The notes: generated from the letters alone by a model not told the origin. A stretch of 64,000 nucleotides of DNA from Amycolatopsis nivea (GCF_004522235.1 NZ_SDLT01000020.1:62267-126266); one strand, 5' to 3'. Shown: positions 1 to 8,684, counted from the first letter of the stretch. Made by a program: numbers and translations.

Positions 1-2
1 GT

Positions 3-1460
3 CCGACCCCGTCCGAGTCGGTCTGGATGGCGAGGCTCCTCACCCAGCACGCACGGGGGATCATTCCCGAGGAGAAGGTGCGAGAGGGCGGCCGGCAAGC
101 CGTGGACATCCAGGTCGCTGAATGGTTCGGCGACCTGGTCGGGCTCGGACCCGGCACGGAGCTCAAGGAAGCGCTGCGGCTCGCCGCCTTCCGGATCGCG
201 CTGGCGGTGCTCAACGGGACGCCCTACTCATTGGTGGCCGAAGCCGCCGACCTGTTGAGCCTGCGCTTCGCTGCTGGCGGAGAGGATCCGAAGGACAAGC
301 CGCAAGAGGATCTGTCGCTGTTCGCTGACGATCCGGCAAGCCGGCTGCCCGCGCTGCGTGCGAAGGTCGTCGAAGGCTGCGCGACCTTCCGGCACGAGCT
401 GATTCCCATGGAAATGCTGGAGTTCGAGGATCCGCGCTACCCGAAGGCGATCCTCAACCATGTCTGGCAGCACCACCACCGGCTCCGGAACGCGCTCGCC
501 CCCTGGCTGCAGGAACTCGGCAAAGACAGGCGGACGATGGTGTGGGTCCGCGCCGCCCAGGTCATCGGTTATCTCGGCAGGCTCGATTTCGTCGACGTGT
601 TCACGAAAATGATCGCGCCGGACTCCGAATCGGGCGAGGAGTTCGGCTGGAAGTCGGTCCGGCGCCGTTCGGCAGCCATCGCGTTGGATCAAGCCGCGCG
701 CGACGAAAGCGTAGAACCCGCAGTCCTCGAACGGCTCCGGCACTGGCGCCGTCACGGGACTCTGGAGCAACGACAGACGACCGCGATAGCTTACGGCTAC
801 GCCCTGGGGCGCAAACGGATCGCCACCGCACTTGAGGAACTTCGGGTACTGGGCACTCCGTCGGAACGTGCCAAGCCGTTCGCCTCGGGCGGCGAACAGG
901 AGATCGTCTGGACGGCAGGCTACAGCGTGGCCAAACTGTTCGCGTTCGGGATGGTCTCGGAAGTCCTGGACCATCTCCGGATATGGCTGGCCAGCAGTCG
1001 CAGCAGCCTCCGGCGGCTCGCGCTGATCAGCATCGAACATCTCGCCAACTTCTATGCCTACGAACTCGATCACCTGTCCGTGTCGCTCGGGGACGACCGC
1101 CCGGCCCTGCCACCCGGCTCGGAACGGTGGCCGCTGCTTCCCGCGTTGTGCGCGGAGAACGCCGACCTCGCCCGGCGGGTTGCCGAACTGCTCGGAAAAG
1201 CCTTGAGGTCCCGCGAAAGCGACTTCCTGGCGAGGGTCTTGCTGGCCCGATGGGTTCGCTCGGCTGAACGCGACGCGACGCTGCTGGACGTGCTCGCCGA
1301 GTTCCTGGGCCGCCTGGTGGCCCGGGACGGCGACGCTCAGCGGCTGAAATATCTGATCAGACGGCTGCGCGACGACTGGGCAGATCCGCTCCGCCCGGAC
1401 GTCGCGACGCGATTGAGCACGCAGATCGACGAAAGCGAACGAACGAGGGTGGCGGCATGA
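3..1460 (+). CDS. hypothetical helical-repeat protein, 5' end outside window
   Basis: The reading frame is open to the left edge, so the start lies upstream; the first in-window ATG is at 27. The visible 477 or more residues are mostly alpha-helical, with repeated Arg/Leu/Ala-rich amphipathic helices that resemble HEAT-type repeats from about residue 160 to the end. No catalytic motif, signal peptide or membrane segment is visible. The stop overlaps the next start (ATGA), which indicates an operon with the two following genes. The missing N-terminus could hold a P-loop or other effector domain; that cannot be judged here. I do not recognise the family. Confidence 0.7.
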   Translation, partial: PTPSESVWMARLLTQHARGIIPEEKVREGGRQAVDIQVAEWFGDLVGLGPGTELKEALRLAAFRIALAVLNGTPYSLVAEAADLLSLRFAAGGEDPKDKPQEDLSLFADDPASRLPALRAKVVEGCATFRHELIPMEMLEFEDPRYPKAILNHVWQHHHRLRNALAPWLQELGKDRRTMVWVRAAQVIGYLGRLDFVDVFTKMIAPDSESGEEFGWKSVRRRSAAIALDQAARDESVEPAVLERLRHWRRHGTLEQRQTTAIAYGYALGRKRIATALEELRVLGTPSERAKPFASGGEQEIVWTAGYSVAKLFAFGMVSEVLDHLRIWLASSRSSLRRLALISIEHLANFYAYELDHLSVSLGDDRPALPPGSERWPLLPALCAENADLARRVAELLGKALRSRESDFLARVLLARWVRSAERDATLLDVLAEFLGRLVARDGDAQRLKYLIRRLRDDWADPLRPDVATRLSTQIDESERTRVAA

Positions 1461-2455
1461 CCGAAAACCACGAGAACGACACATCGGCCGCTCCGGCCCC
1501 AGCCCCCGACTGGCTCGAAGCAGCCGCGGAGAACTACAACCCGGCGGTCCGCACTCTGCCCAGTTCCGCTTACGCACCGATTATCGCGGCCGAGCGCGTC
1601 AGCCGCCTCGGTTTCGCCCGGAAGCGGGCGATCCACCGCCCCTGGGTCGCTCGGGTCTTCGTGAAAGGCGACGGCAGTCTCGACTCCTTCGCCTGGCCGG
1701 CCCAGCCGACGACCGGAGAACTGGTCTGGGGCGGATACCGAGCGGTGTACGACGTCGACATGTCGCTGCGCAACCTCACTTTGGACATCGCTCTCCCCAG
1801 TTCCGGCGACGCGTTCGTCTTCCGCACCGAAGTGGATGTGCAGTGGCAGGTCGAGAAGCCGAAGACGGTCGTGGCCGAGGGAATCCGGGACATCCGCCGG
1901 CTGCTGGTCCCGCAACTGCTCGACGACCTCCGGCAAGCGAGCAGGGCATTGGCCGCCACCGATGTCGAAACCGCCGAGAAGGCGGTCAACGCGGCTTTCG
2001 ACTCCAAGCGCTTCCTGGCCGGCTGCGGGATCCAGACCTCCGTCCACGCACGGCTCCGCATGGATGCGCAGACCGAACGCAACCTGCGGCTCGAAGCCGA
2101 GGTGCGCGCCTTCAAGAAACTCATCGAGAACGGGGACATCGACCAGTTCGCTTTGCAGTTGGCACAGAATCCGCGCAACGTCGAACCTGTCGTCCGGGCT
2201 CTGGTCTCGGAGCGCGACACCCACCGCAAGGACGTCCTGGATTTCATCAACGAACTCGTCAGGTCGGACGCGATGGACCGCTGGCAGCTCGACGACGAGG
2301 TCCGGGTCGCGATGCACTGGATGCAGGCCACCGTCAGGAAGGTGCTGACCGGCACCGACGACGCTCGTGCGCTGCCGTTCGGCGCACAGCGGAGCGGCGA
2401 AGGCAGCCAGCAGACACCTCACTTGGCCTCGTCCGCCGAAGCGAGCGACACATGA
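1457..2455 (+). CDS. hypothetical protein with SPFH/band-7-like region
   Basis: This 332-residue protein is unrecognised at gene level. After a low-complexity Ala/Pro N-terminus, residues 95-125 form alternating beta strands (LDIALPSSGDAFVFRTEVDV). A helical stretch with many charged residues follows (about 135-235, RMDAQTERNLRLEAEVRAF). This order resembles a band-7/SPFH domain with its coiled-coil-like tail, as in proteins that assemble on membranes. The N-terminal membrane anchor typical of that family is absent. The gene overlaps both neighbours by ATGA, so the small membrane protein encoded next may be its partner. The SPFH assignment is inference from sequence pattern only. Confidence 0.7.
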   Translation: MTENHENDTSAAPAPAPDWLEAAAENYNPAVRTLPSSAYAPIIAAERVSRLGFARKRAIHRPWVARVFVKGDGSLDSFAWPAQPTTGELVWGGYRAVYDVDMSLRNLTLDIALPSSGDAFVFRTEVDVQWQVEKPKTVVAEGIRDIRRLLVPQLLDDLRQASRALAATDVETAEKAVNAAFDSKRFLAGCGIQTSVHARLRMDAQTERNLRLEAEVRAFKKLIENGDIDQFALQLAQNPRNVEPVVRALVSERDTHRKDVLDFINELVRSDAMDRWQLDDEVRVAMHWMQATVRKVLTGTDDARALPFGAQRSGEGSQQTPHLASSAEASDT

Positions 2456-2820
2456 CGGGAGCGGCGTTCCTCCACGGACTCGTCACCGCGGCGCTTGTCA
2501 TCGCCGTCGTCTGTCTCGCGGTCCGGTTCCTCCTCCCCGTCGTGTTGCACCTTCTGGTCGAGCCTGTGCGCAGCTGCGTGTCCCTAGCCGCTGCCCTGTT
2601 CCTGCTGCCGGAGTACTGGGGCAGCCGATCCCGCCGCCGCGTGGGCGACGTTCCCATTCCGTTTGCATACACCTACGGCGACGGGATCGCTCATCTGGCG
2701 GGCTTGGGAGACCGCAGTGTCGTGTTGCTGTTTCGCTCGCTGGCCAGAGCCGCAGCGAAAGCGCCACCGTTGGCCGTCGCGGGTGTCACCGCCGTCTGGG
2801 AGCTGTCCACATTGTTCTGA
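2452..2820 (+). CDS. small membrane protein
   Basis: The protein has 122 residues. The N-terminal 55 residues are strongly hydrophobic and predict one or two membrane segments (VTAALVIAVVCLAVRFLLPV and SLAAALFLLP). A basic stretch (SRSRRRVG) follows near residue 62, then a moderately hydrophobic C-terminal half. The ATG overlaps the stop of the preceding gene (ATGA). It ends one base before the convergent nitronate monooxygenase-like gene. It could anchor the SPFH-like protein of the same operon at the membrane, but no family is recognised. Confidence 0.6.
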   Translation: MTGAAFLHGLVTAALVIAVVCLAVRFLLPVVLHLLVEPVRSCVSLAAALFLLPEYWGSRSRRRVGDVPIPFAYTYGDGIAHLAGLGDRSVVLLFRSLARAAAKAPPLAVAGVTAVWELSTLF

Positions 2821-2821
2821 T

Positions 2822-3928
2822 TCAGCGAAGCTTGTCCAGCCGGGACACCGTCTCGTCGAACCCCTGCACCAGATCCGCCATCACGTCGGCCACCGGGCGG
2901 ACCCGGTCCATCCTGCCGACGATCTGGCCCACCGGCATCGACACCACCGACGGGTCCGCGGCGGCGTGGATCCGGTTGTGCGCGTGGGAAACCAGCAGGT
3001 TCTGCAACGGCATCGGCAACGGTTCCGGCGCGCCCGGCGCCGCCCAGGCCTCCGTCCAGCGGGTCTTCAGCAGGCGGGCTGGCTTGCCGGTGTAGATCCG
3101 CGTCCGGACGGTGTCCGCGGAGGTCGCCGCGACCAGTGCGTCCTGCATCGCCTCCGATTCGGGCATCGTCTGGAGGTACTCCTGCGTCGCGAGCCAGTAC
3201 GAGCCCATCCACGCGCCCGAAGCGCCCAGTGCCAGCGCGGCGGCGACCTGGCGGCCGGAGCCGATTCCTCCGGCTGCCAGGACCGGGGCGCGGTCGCCGA
3301 CGGCGTCCACGATTTCCGGCACCAGCACCATGGTCGCGATCTCGCCGGTGTGGCCGCCTGCCTCGTGTCCTTGTGCGACAACGAGATCCACGCCGTTGTC
3401 GACGTGCCGAGCCGCGTGCGAGCCCTTGCCCGCCAGCGCTGCCACCGGGACGCCCGCGTCGTGGGCTCGGGTGATCACGTCGACCGGGGGCGAGCCCAGT
3501 GCGTTGGCGATCAGGCTGATCCGGTGGTTCAGCGCGACGTCCACATGGGACCGGGCGACCGAGTGCAGCCAGCCCAGCACCCCGGCGCGTTCGTCGGTGT
3601 CGTCGGGCAGCGGCGGGACGGCGAGGTCCTTCAGCACTTTATCGACAAATTCCCGGTGTCCCGGCGGGATCAGCTCGTTCAGGTCGGTCTGGGTGCCTTC
3701 GGACGGGATCTTCGCCGGCATCACGATGTCGACGCCGTAAGGCTTTCCGTCGGTGTTCTCGTCCATCCAGGACAGCACCGCGTCGAGTTCGGCGGCGTCG
3801 TTGAACCGGACGCAGCCCAGCACGCCCATGCCGCCCGCGCGGCTGATCGCGGCCGCGACGTGTTCCGACGGGGTGAATCCGAAGATCGGCACCTCGATGC
3901 CGAACCGGTCGCACAACGATGTGCGCAT
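2822..3928 (-). CDS. nitronate monooxygenase-like FMN enzyme
   Basis: The product is a 368-residue TIM-barrel flavoprotein of the nitronate monooxygenase/2-nitropropane dioxygenase superfamily. Signs are GFTPSEHVAAAISRAGGMGV near the N-terminus, AQGHEAGGHTG near residue 187 and the phosphate-binding VLAAGGIGSGRQV near residue 217. The ATG at 3928 has a GGAGG ribosome site directly upstream; the longer frame to 4252 runs into fadD19 and was rejected. It starts 8 bases after the fadD19 stop, so it is probably co-transcribed and under KstR. IpdC of the steroid CD-ring (HIP) pathway belongs to this superfamily; whether this is IpdC or another oxidase cannot be settled from sequence alone. Confidence 0.85.
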   Translation of the reverse strand: MRTSLCDRFGIEVPIFGFTPSEHVAAAISRAGGMGVLGCVRFNDAAELDAVLSWMDENTDGKPYGVDIVMPAKIPSEGTQTDLNELIPPGHREFVDKVLKDLAVPPLPDDTDERAGVLGWLHSVARSHVDVALNHRISLIANALGSPPVDVITRAHDAGVPVAALAGKGSHAARHVDNGVDLVVAQGHEAGGHTGEIATMVLVPEIVDAVGDRAPVLAAGGIGSGRQVAAALALGASGAWMGSYWLATQEYLQTMPESEAMQDALVAATSADTVRTRIYTGKPARLLKTRWTEAWAAPGAPEPLPMPLQNLLVSHAHNRIHAAADPSVVSMPVGQIVGRMDRVRPVADVMADLVQGFDETVSRLDKLR

Positions 3929-3936
3929 GCGCCCTC

Positions 3937-5532
3937 CTAGGCGGGTTCGTGTTCGGCGGCGTACCGCTGGGCCCACGGATAATCCGGCTTCCCGCTCGGC
4001 GAACGGCCGATTTCCTCGGCCAGCCACACCGTTCGCGGCACCTTGTATCCGGCGACCTCGGTCCGCACGTGCGCTTCCAGCGCCGCCAGATCCGGCCGCA
4101 CGCCGGGTCGCGGCTGGACGACGGCGGCGACGCGCTGGCCGAGCCGGTCGTCCGGGATGCCGATGACCAGTGCGTCGAAAACGTCCGGATGCGATTTCAG
4201 CGCGCCCTCGACCTCTTCGGGATACACCTTTTCGCCGCCGGTGTTCACGCACTGCGATCCCCGGCCCAGCAACGTGACCGTGCCGTCTTCCTCGTAGCGC
4301 GCGTAGTCGCCGGGCACGACGTAGCGGACGCCGTCGATCTCGGTGAAGATGGTGCGGCTTTTCTCCGGGTCGCCGTAATAGCCGAGCGGGACGTGCCCGC
4401 GACGGCCGATCAGCCCGATCGCGCCGGGTTTCGGTTCGACCAGGTTGCCGTCGTCGTCGAGCAGGATGGCGTCCTTGCCGAAGTTCACCCGCGGCCCGGC
4501 GGAATGGTCGGAATCCTTGCCCACCATGCCGATTCCGGTGAATCCGCTCTCCGACGAACCGATCGCGTCGGTGATCACGACGTTCGGCAGCATCTCGAGG
4601 AATTCCTGCTTCACCGAATGCGAGAACAGCGCCGCGTGGCTCGACACCGCGACCAGCGACGACGCGTCGTACTCGCCGGAGCGGTACGCGTCCACGAGGG
4701 GCCGCGCCATCGCGTCACCGACGATCGTCAGCACCTGCACCTTGTGTTCCTGCACCGCGCGCCACACGTCGTGCGCGTCGAACTGCGGGACGAACACCAC
4801 CGGGCTGCCGGTGAACAGCGCGCCGAACGCGGCCCACTGCGCGGCCCCGTGGATCAGCGGCGCGGCGGGCAGGCGCACGAGCGAACCGGATTTGCCTTGT
4901 TCGCTGAGCGTCCATTCGTCCGGGACGTACTCGCCGGTGACGAAGTTGATGCCGCCGCCGAGCGCGCGCCAGATGTCCTCGTGCCGCCACAGCACGCCCT
5001 TGGGGTAACCGGTGGTGCCGCCGGTGTAGAGGATGTACAGATCGTCGGCGCTGCGCTCGCCGAAGTCGCGTTCGTCCGACTCGCCCTCGAGCGCCGACTC
5101 GTACTCGACGCCCGTCTCGTACGGCGTGTCCGACCCGTCCTCGACGACTACAACGTGTTTCAGTTTTGGCGTTTCCGGCAGCACCGCCGCCACCCGGTCG
5201 GAGTAGCGCCGCTCGTGCACCAGCGCCACCAGGTCGGCATTGGTGAACAGATAGCGGAGTTCTCCGTGGACGTAGCGGTAGTTCACGTTCACCGCGATCG
5301 CGCGCAGTTTGTACGCGGCGAACATGGCTTCCAGCGCCTCGATGGAGTTCCGGGAATAGACACCGATGTGGGAACCGGGTCCCACGCCGTGCGCGGACAG
5401 ATGGTGCGCCAGCCGGTTCGCGCGTTTCTCCAGCTGCGCGAAGGTGACCTGGCGTCCGCCGCACACGACCGCGACGCGTTCCGGCACGGCGTCGACGGCG
5501 TGCTCGAGTAGATCCGCGATGTTGAGTGCCAC
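3937..5532 (-). CDS. fadD19: steroid side-chain acyl-CoA synthetase FadD19
   Basis: This is an ANL-superfamily ligase of 531 residues that adenylates a steroid carboxylate and transfers it to CoA. Adenylation motifs are YTGGTTGYPKG, GSSESGFTG, GDYARYEEDGTVTLLGR and the C-terminal lysine in SPSGKPDY. It resembles mycobacterial FadD19 throughout, including the start (ALNIADLLEHAVDAVPERVA), and is divergent from echA19 as in Mycobacterium tuberculosis. FadD19 is known to be needed for C24-branched sterol side chains. GTG at 5532 was chosen because homologs begin there and the KstR box lies directly upstream (5543-5556). The frame to 5616 would cover that operator. Confidence 0.93.
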   Translation of the reverse strand: MALNIADLLEHAVDAVPERVAVVCGGRQVTFAQLEKRANRLAHHLSAHGVGPGSHIGVYSRNSIEALEAMFAAYKLRAIAVNVNYRYVHGELRYLFTNADLVALVHERRYSDRVAAVLPETPKLKHVVVVEDGSDTPYETGVEYESALEGESDERDFGERSADDLYILYTGGTTGYPKGVLWRHEDIWRALGGGINFVTGEYVPDEWTLSEQGKSGSLVRLPAAPLIHGAAQWAAFGALFTGSPVVFVPQFDAHDVWRAVQEHKVQVLTIVGDAMARPLVDAYRSGEYDASSLVAVSSHAALFSHSVKQEFLEMLPNVVITDAIGSSESGFTGIGMVGKDSDHSAGPRVNFGKDAILLDDDGNLVEPKPGAIGLIGRRGHVPLGYYGDPEKSRTIFTEIDGVRYVVPGDYARYEEDGTVTLLGRGSQCVNTGGEKVYPEEVEGALKSHPDVFDALVIGIPDDRLGQRVAAVVQPRPGVRPDLAALEAHVRTEVAGYKVPRTVWLAEEIGRSPSGKPDYPWAQRYAAEHEPA

Positions 5533-5542
5533 GCACCCAAAG

Positions 5543-5556
5543 TAGAACATGTTATC
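5543..5556. promoter_or_regulatory. KstR box, fadD19/echA19 divergent promoter
   Basis: TAGAACATGTTATC matches the KstR consensus TNNAACNNGTTNNA except at the last base. It lies 11 bases upstream of the fadD19 start and 42 bases upstream of echA19, so one operator can serve both promoters. Confidence 0.75.
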
Positions 5557-5597
5557 GTTCTGGGCAATGACCCCGGCCAGCTGAGAAGGAGGCCCCG

Positions 5598-6386
5598 GTG
5601 GCCGAACCCCACGCACTCGTCAGCCTCGAAGGCCGCACGCTCGTGGTGACGATGAACCGCCCGGAAGCCCGCAACGCCCTCACCGGCGAAATGCTTTCGA
5701 TCATGGTCGAGGCCTGGGACCGGGTGGATTCGGACGACCAGGTGCGCAGCTGCGTCCTCACCGGCGCCGGCGGCGCGTTCTGCGCGGGCGCGGACCTGAA
5801 ATCCATGTCCCGCAACGCCCCCGACAAGTCCTTCTCGAACGGCTCCTTCGACCCGAGCCGCATCGAGGGCCTGCTGAAGGGCCGCCGCCTCACCAAACCG
5901 CTCATCGCCGCCGTAGAAGGCCCGGCCATCGCGGGCGGCACGGAAATCCTGCAGGGCACGGACATCCGGGTAGCTGCGGCGAGCGCGAAATTCGGCGTCT
6001 CCGAACCCCGCTGGGGCCTGTTCCCGATGGGCGGCTCAGCCGTGCGGCTGCCCAGGCAGATCCCGTACACCGTCGCCGCCGACCTCCTCCTCACCGGAAG
6101 GCACATCACCGCCGCGGAGGCACGCGACATAGGCCTGGTAGGCCACGTCGTCCCCGACGGTCAAGCGCTGGCTCGCGCGCTGGAACTCGCTGAACTGATC
6201 AACGACAACGGCCCCCTCGCGATACGCGCGATCCTCAAGACCATCCGCGACACCGAGGGCATGCACGAGGAAGAAGCCTTCAAACTGGACGCCAAGTACG
6301 GCATCGAAGTCTTCGCCTCCGCCGACGCGAAGGAAGGCCCGAGGGCCTTCACGGAAAAACGCAAGCCCGACTTCCAAGGCCGCTGA
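5598..6386 (+). CDS. echA19: enoyl-CoA hydratase EchA19
   Basis: This is a 262-residue crotonase-family hydratase expected to add water to the steroid enoyl-CoA during side-chain beta-oxidation. The oxyanion-hole segments are visible: CAGADLKSM near residue 58 and GPAIAGGTEILQGTDIRVA near residue 105. The GTG start follows GAAGGAGG by a good distance. It is divergent from fadD19 across a shared KstR box, the same arrangement as Rv3515c/Rv3516. No residue unusual for the family was noticed. Confidence 0.92.
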   Translation: MAEPHALVSLEGRTLVVTMNRPEARNALTGEMLSIMVEAWDRVDSDDQVRSCVLTGAGGAFCAGADLKSMSRNAPDKSFSNGSFDPSRIEGLLKGRRLTKPLIAAVEGPAIAGGTEILQGTDIRVAAASAKFGVSEPRWGLFPMGGSAVRLPRQIPYTVAADLLLTGRHITAAEARDIGLVGHVVPDGQALARALELAELINDNGPLAIRAILKTIRDTEGMHEEEAFKLDAKYGIEVFASADAKEGPRAFTEKRKPDFQGR

Positions 6387-6395
6387 CGAAGGTGC

Positions 6396-6525
6396 GTGAG
6401 GGGACCCCTCATTGACTCTGATTCCCCCAGGGTTCCCCTCACTCGCCTCCCGCACCTCCCGCACGCCGTGAGGGACCCCTTCACGGACTCCGATTCCCTC
6501 AAGGAGCCCTTCACGGACCACGCCC
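6396..6525. repeat. intergenic palindromic repeats, GTGAGGGG/CCCTCAC type
   Basis: Two or three imperfect hairpins lie just after echA19. They contain the motifs GTGAGGGG-CCCTCA and GACTCYGATTCCCYCA, followed by CCCTTCACGGAC. The same family occurs at 18873-18955, 58790-58845 and 58885-58935, always between genes. They may act as terminators between the convergent echA19 and ligase genes. Here they form the left part of a composite element that recurs inverted at 58395-58935. Confidence 0.7.
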
Positions 6526-6550
6526 GCCCCGCCCGCCGGACGCCCGCGAT

Positions 6551-6605
6551 GCGCCCCAATGCGGCATTGGGTGCGTCACATGCACCCAATGCCACATTGG
6601 GGCGC
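6551..6605. repeat. 55-bp near-palindrome with CCAATG/CATTGG units
   Basis: GCGCCCCAATG at 6551-6561 pairs perfectly with CATTGGGGCGC at 6595-6605, and the inner part (CATTGGGTGC / GCACCCAATG) pairs as well. An expanded version with extra units lies at 58580-58692. The stretch carries no gene; short frames read through it on both strands are artefacts of the repeat. Confidence 0.75.
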
Positions 6606-6724
6606 TAAACCGCCACCGCGAACCCCACCGCAACCCACCACCCAAGCCGCGCACCAACCGCAGCCGACGCACCCAGCGAATCAAGGCACCCACACCCCCG
6701 CAACCCCGATACACAGCCAAAAAC

Positions 6725-6782
6725 ACGGCGCGGGGTGCTTGTCAAGGCATCTTTCCCGCCTTGACAAGCACCCCCGCGCCGT
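6725..6782. repeat. long hairpin of the composite element, copy 1
   Basis: A 16-bp stem (GGGTGCTTGTCAAGGC, 6733-6748, with its complement at 6758-6773) encloses a 9-base loop. An outer 8-bp stem ACGGCGCG/CGCGCCGT continues it after a one-base bulge at 6774. The inner stem and loop are exactly reverse-complementary to the copy at 58433-58489, but the outer stem has a different sequence that still pairs. It may work as a terminator between the converging genes. Confidence 0.8.
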
Positions 6783-6789
6783 AGTCACA

Positions 6790-7035
6790 ATCAGGCTGAG
6801 GGGTGGTGGGCCCCACCCAGCGACCAGCTGAGGGGCGGTGAGCCCCCACCCCACGACCGGGCCGAAGGCCAGCGGCCCACCCAACGACCAGGCTCAGGGG
6901 TGACGGGCTCACCCCACGACCAGGCCGAGGGGCGATGAGCCCCAACCCAGGACCAAGCCGAGGGACGGTGAGCCCCAACCCCACGACCAGACCGAGGGAC
7001 GGTGATCCCCCGCCGAGGGGCAGCGGACCCCACCG
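6790..7035. repeat. degenerate 33-34 bp tandem repeat
   Basis: About seven imperfect copies of a unit of the type CCCACGACCAGRCCGAGGG followed by RCGGTGAGCCCCAA fill the space before the 3' end of the ligase gene. Copies differ by several bases each. Short frames through the array are not credible genes because their composition follows the repeat. The 687-bp interval 6387-7073 therefore holds only repeats. Confidence 0.7.
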
Positions 7036-7073
7036 CACCCTCCGCGTGCGAGACACCATGCCCCAGCGACACC

Positions 7074-8603
7074 TCAAGAAACGTACAACTCCCGCAACTT
7101 CCGCTTATACAACTTCCCATTCGGATCCCGAGGCAGTTCCGGCAGATAGTCCACCGACCGAGGCAACTTGAACCGAGCCAGCCGAGTCTCCGCATAAGCC
7201 AGCAGCTCAGCCGTCAACTCGTCCGACCCCTCAACCCCCTCCGCGGGCTGCACCACCGCCTTGATCTCCTCCCCCCAATCCTCATGCGGCACCCCGAACA
7301 CCGCGACGTCCGCGATCTTCGGATGCATCACCAACTCCCCCTCGATCTCCGCCGGATAAATATTCACCCCGCCGGAAATGATCATGTCCGCCTTGCGGTC
7401 ATGCAGGAACAAATACCCGTCCTCGTCGAGATGCCCGACGTCACCCAACGTGAACAAATCCCCGACCCGGGCCTTCTCCGTCTTAGCCTTGTCCCGGTGA
7501 TACTCGAACTTCGAGTCGCCCATCTTCATGTACACCGCACCGGTCTCGCCGACCGGCACTTCTTCCCCGGCATCATCGAGAATCCGGATCGTCGACCCCG
7601 GCCACGGCAACCCGACCGACCCGGGCTTCCGCAACCAGTCCTCGCCGGAAATCACCGTCCCGCCGCCCTCAGTCGCCGCGTAGTACTCGGTCACGACCGG
7701 GCCCCACCACTCGAGCATTTGCCGCTTCACCTCAAGCGGGCAAGGCGCGGCCCCGTGAATCATCACGCGCAGCGAACTCAGATCGTATTTCGTGCGCACG
7801 TCGTCCGGCAGGGCAAGCAACCGCCGGAACTGAGTCGGCACCATATGGCTGTGCGTGACCCGATGCCGCTCGATCAGCCGCAGCATTTCCTCGGCGTCCC
7901 AACGATCCATCAGCACCGCGGTATGCCCCAGCTGCAGCGAAATAGCCACAAAATTCAGCACCGCCGTGTGATACAGCGGCGACCCGCACAGATGCACGTG
8001 CTCGTCGAACGGCTGCAGCCCGAACACCCCGAAGAACCACGTCGAAGCAGCAGGCACCTGATCCGGATCCGCTCCGGTCAACGGCCGCTTGACTCCCTTG
8101 GGCCGTCCGGTCGTGCCCGAGGTGTAGAGCATCGGCGACCCGGCGGTCCGGTTGTCCGGCCGCCCGTCCCCGAGCCCGGCACCCAATTCCTCGACCCGGC
8201 GGAAGCCCGGCACCGAACCGACGGCGAACCGCGCCGAAGCAGGCAGTTCGGCCTCGTCAGCCGCAGCCACCGCGACGTCGGCGAACCGCTCGTGCGCCAG
8301 AAACGCCTTGGCTCCGCTGTCGGAGAGGATGTACGCGACTTCCGGTCCGACGAGATGCCAGTTCACCACCACCACGTACAGCCCGGTCTGGATCGCCGCG
8401 AAGTACGCCGCGACCAGGTCGTCGCCGTTCGGCAGCAGCAGCACTACCGCGTCGCCGACGCCGAGGCCGAGCTCGCGCAGCCCCGAGGCGTACCGGTTTG
8501 CTTTCGCCGTCAGATCGCCGTAGGAAATTTCCCGCCCGTCCGGATCCACCAGCGCCACCCGGGCGGGCTCGGCCGCGGCGATGGTCCACAGTCCCAGGTC
8601 CAT
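7074..8603 (-). CDS. acyl-CoA synthetase (second FadD of the locus)
   Basis: This ANL-superfamily ligase has 509 residues. Motifs are YTSGTTGRPKG near residue 160, YYAATEGGG, LGDVGHLDEDGYLFLHDR, and PNGKLYKRKLR with the C-terminal lysine. ATG at 8603 was preferred over a GTG at 8630 because the latter would place the KstR box 8616-8629 inside the gene. The box immediately upstream implies sterol induction. It resembles FadD4-type or long-chain ligases more than FadD17 or FadD19, so the substrate is open; a side-chain acid intermediate is likely from context. It is divergent from the DUF35-ltp4-ltp3 operon. Confidence 0.88.
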   Translation of the reverse strand: MDLGLWTIAAAEPARVALVDPDGREISYGDLTAKANRYASGLRELGLGVGDAVVLLLPNGDDLVAAYFAAIQTGLYVVVVNWHLVGPEVAYILSDSGAKAFLAHERFADVAVAAADEAELPASARFAVGSVPGFRRVEELGAGLGDGRPDNRTAGSPMLYTSGTTGRPKGVKRPLTGADPDQVPAASTWFFGVFGLQPFDEHVHLCGSPLYHTAVLNFVAISLQLGHTAVLMDRWDAEEMLRLIERHRVTHSHMVPTQFRRLLALPDDVRTKYDLSSLRVMIHGAAPCPLEVKRQMLEWWGPVVTEYYAATEGGGTVISGEDWLRKPGSVGLPWPGSTIRILDDAGEEVPVGETGAVYMKMGDSKFEYHRDKAKTEKARVGDLFTLGDVGHLDEDGYLFLHDRKADMIISGGVNIYPAEIEGELVMHPKIADVAVFGVPHEDWGEEIKAVVQPAEGVEGSDELTAELLAYAETRLARFKLPRSVDYLPELPRDPNGKLYKRKLRELYVS

Positions 8604-8615
8604 AGCTCCCAAATC

Positions 8616-8629
8616 TAGAACGCGTTCCA
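8616..8629. promoter_or_regulatory. KstR box (exact match)
   Basis: TAGAACGCGTTCCA fits TNNAACNNGTTNNA at every fixed position. It sits 12 bases upstream of the ligase start at 8603 and 55 bases before the GTG of the DUF35 gene. Confidence 0.82.
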
Positions 8630-8661
8630 CATAGACACAACAGGTTCCTTGCCTCGGATTC

Positions 8662-8675
8662 GAGAACGTGTTTCA
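8662..8675. promoter_or_regulatory. second KstR box (one mismatch)
   Basis: GAGAACGTGTTTCA differs from the consensus only at the first base. It ends 9 bases before the GTG at 8685 and lies 46 bases centre-to-centre from the exact box at 8616, so each divergent operon may have its own operator. Confidence 0.65.
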
Positions 8676-8684
8676 CTCGGAGCC

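Noticed and set aside
2822..4252. Long start for the nitronate monooxygenase-like gene
   Set aside because: It would overlap fadD19 by over 300 bases; ATG 3928 has a strong ribosome site and the family N-terminus.
6396..6805. Insertion sequence
   Set aside because: No transposase frame, no clear terminal repeats with target duplication; kept as an intergenic element instead.
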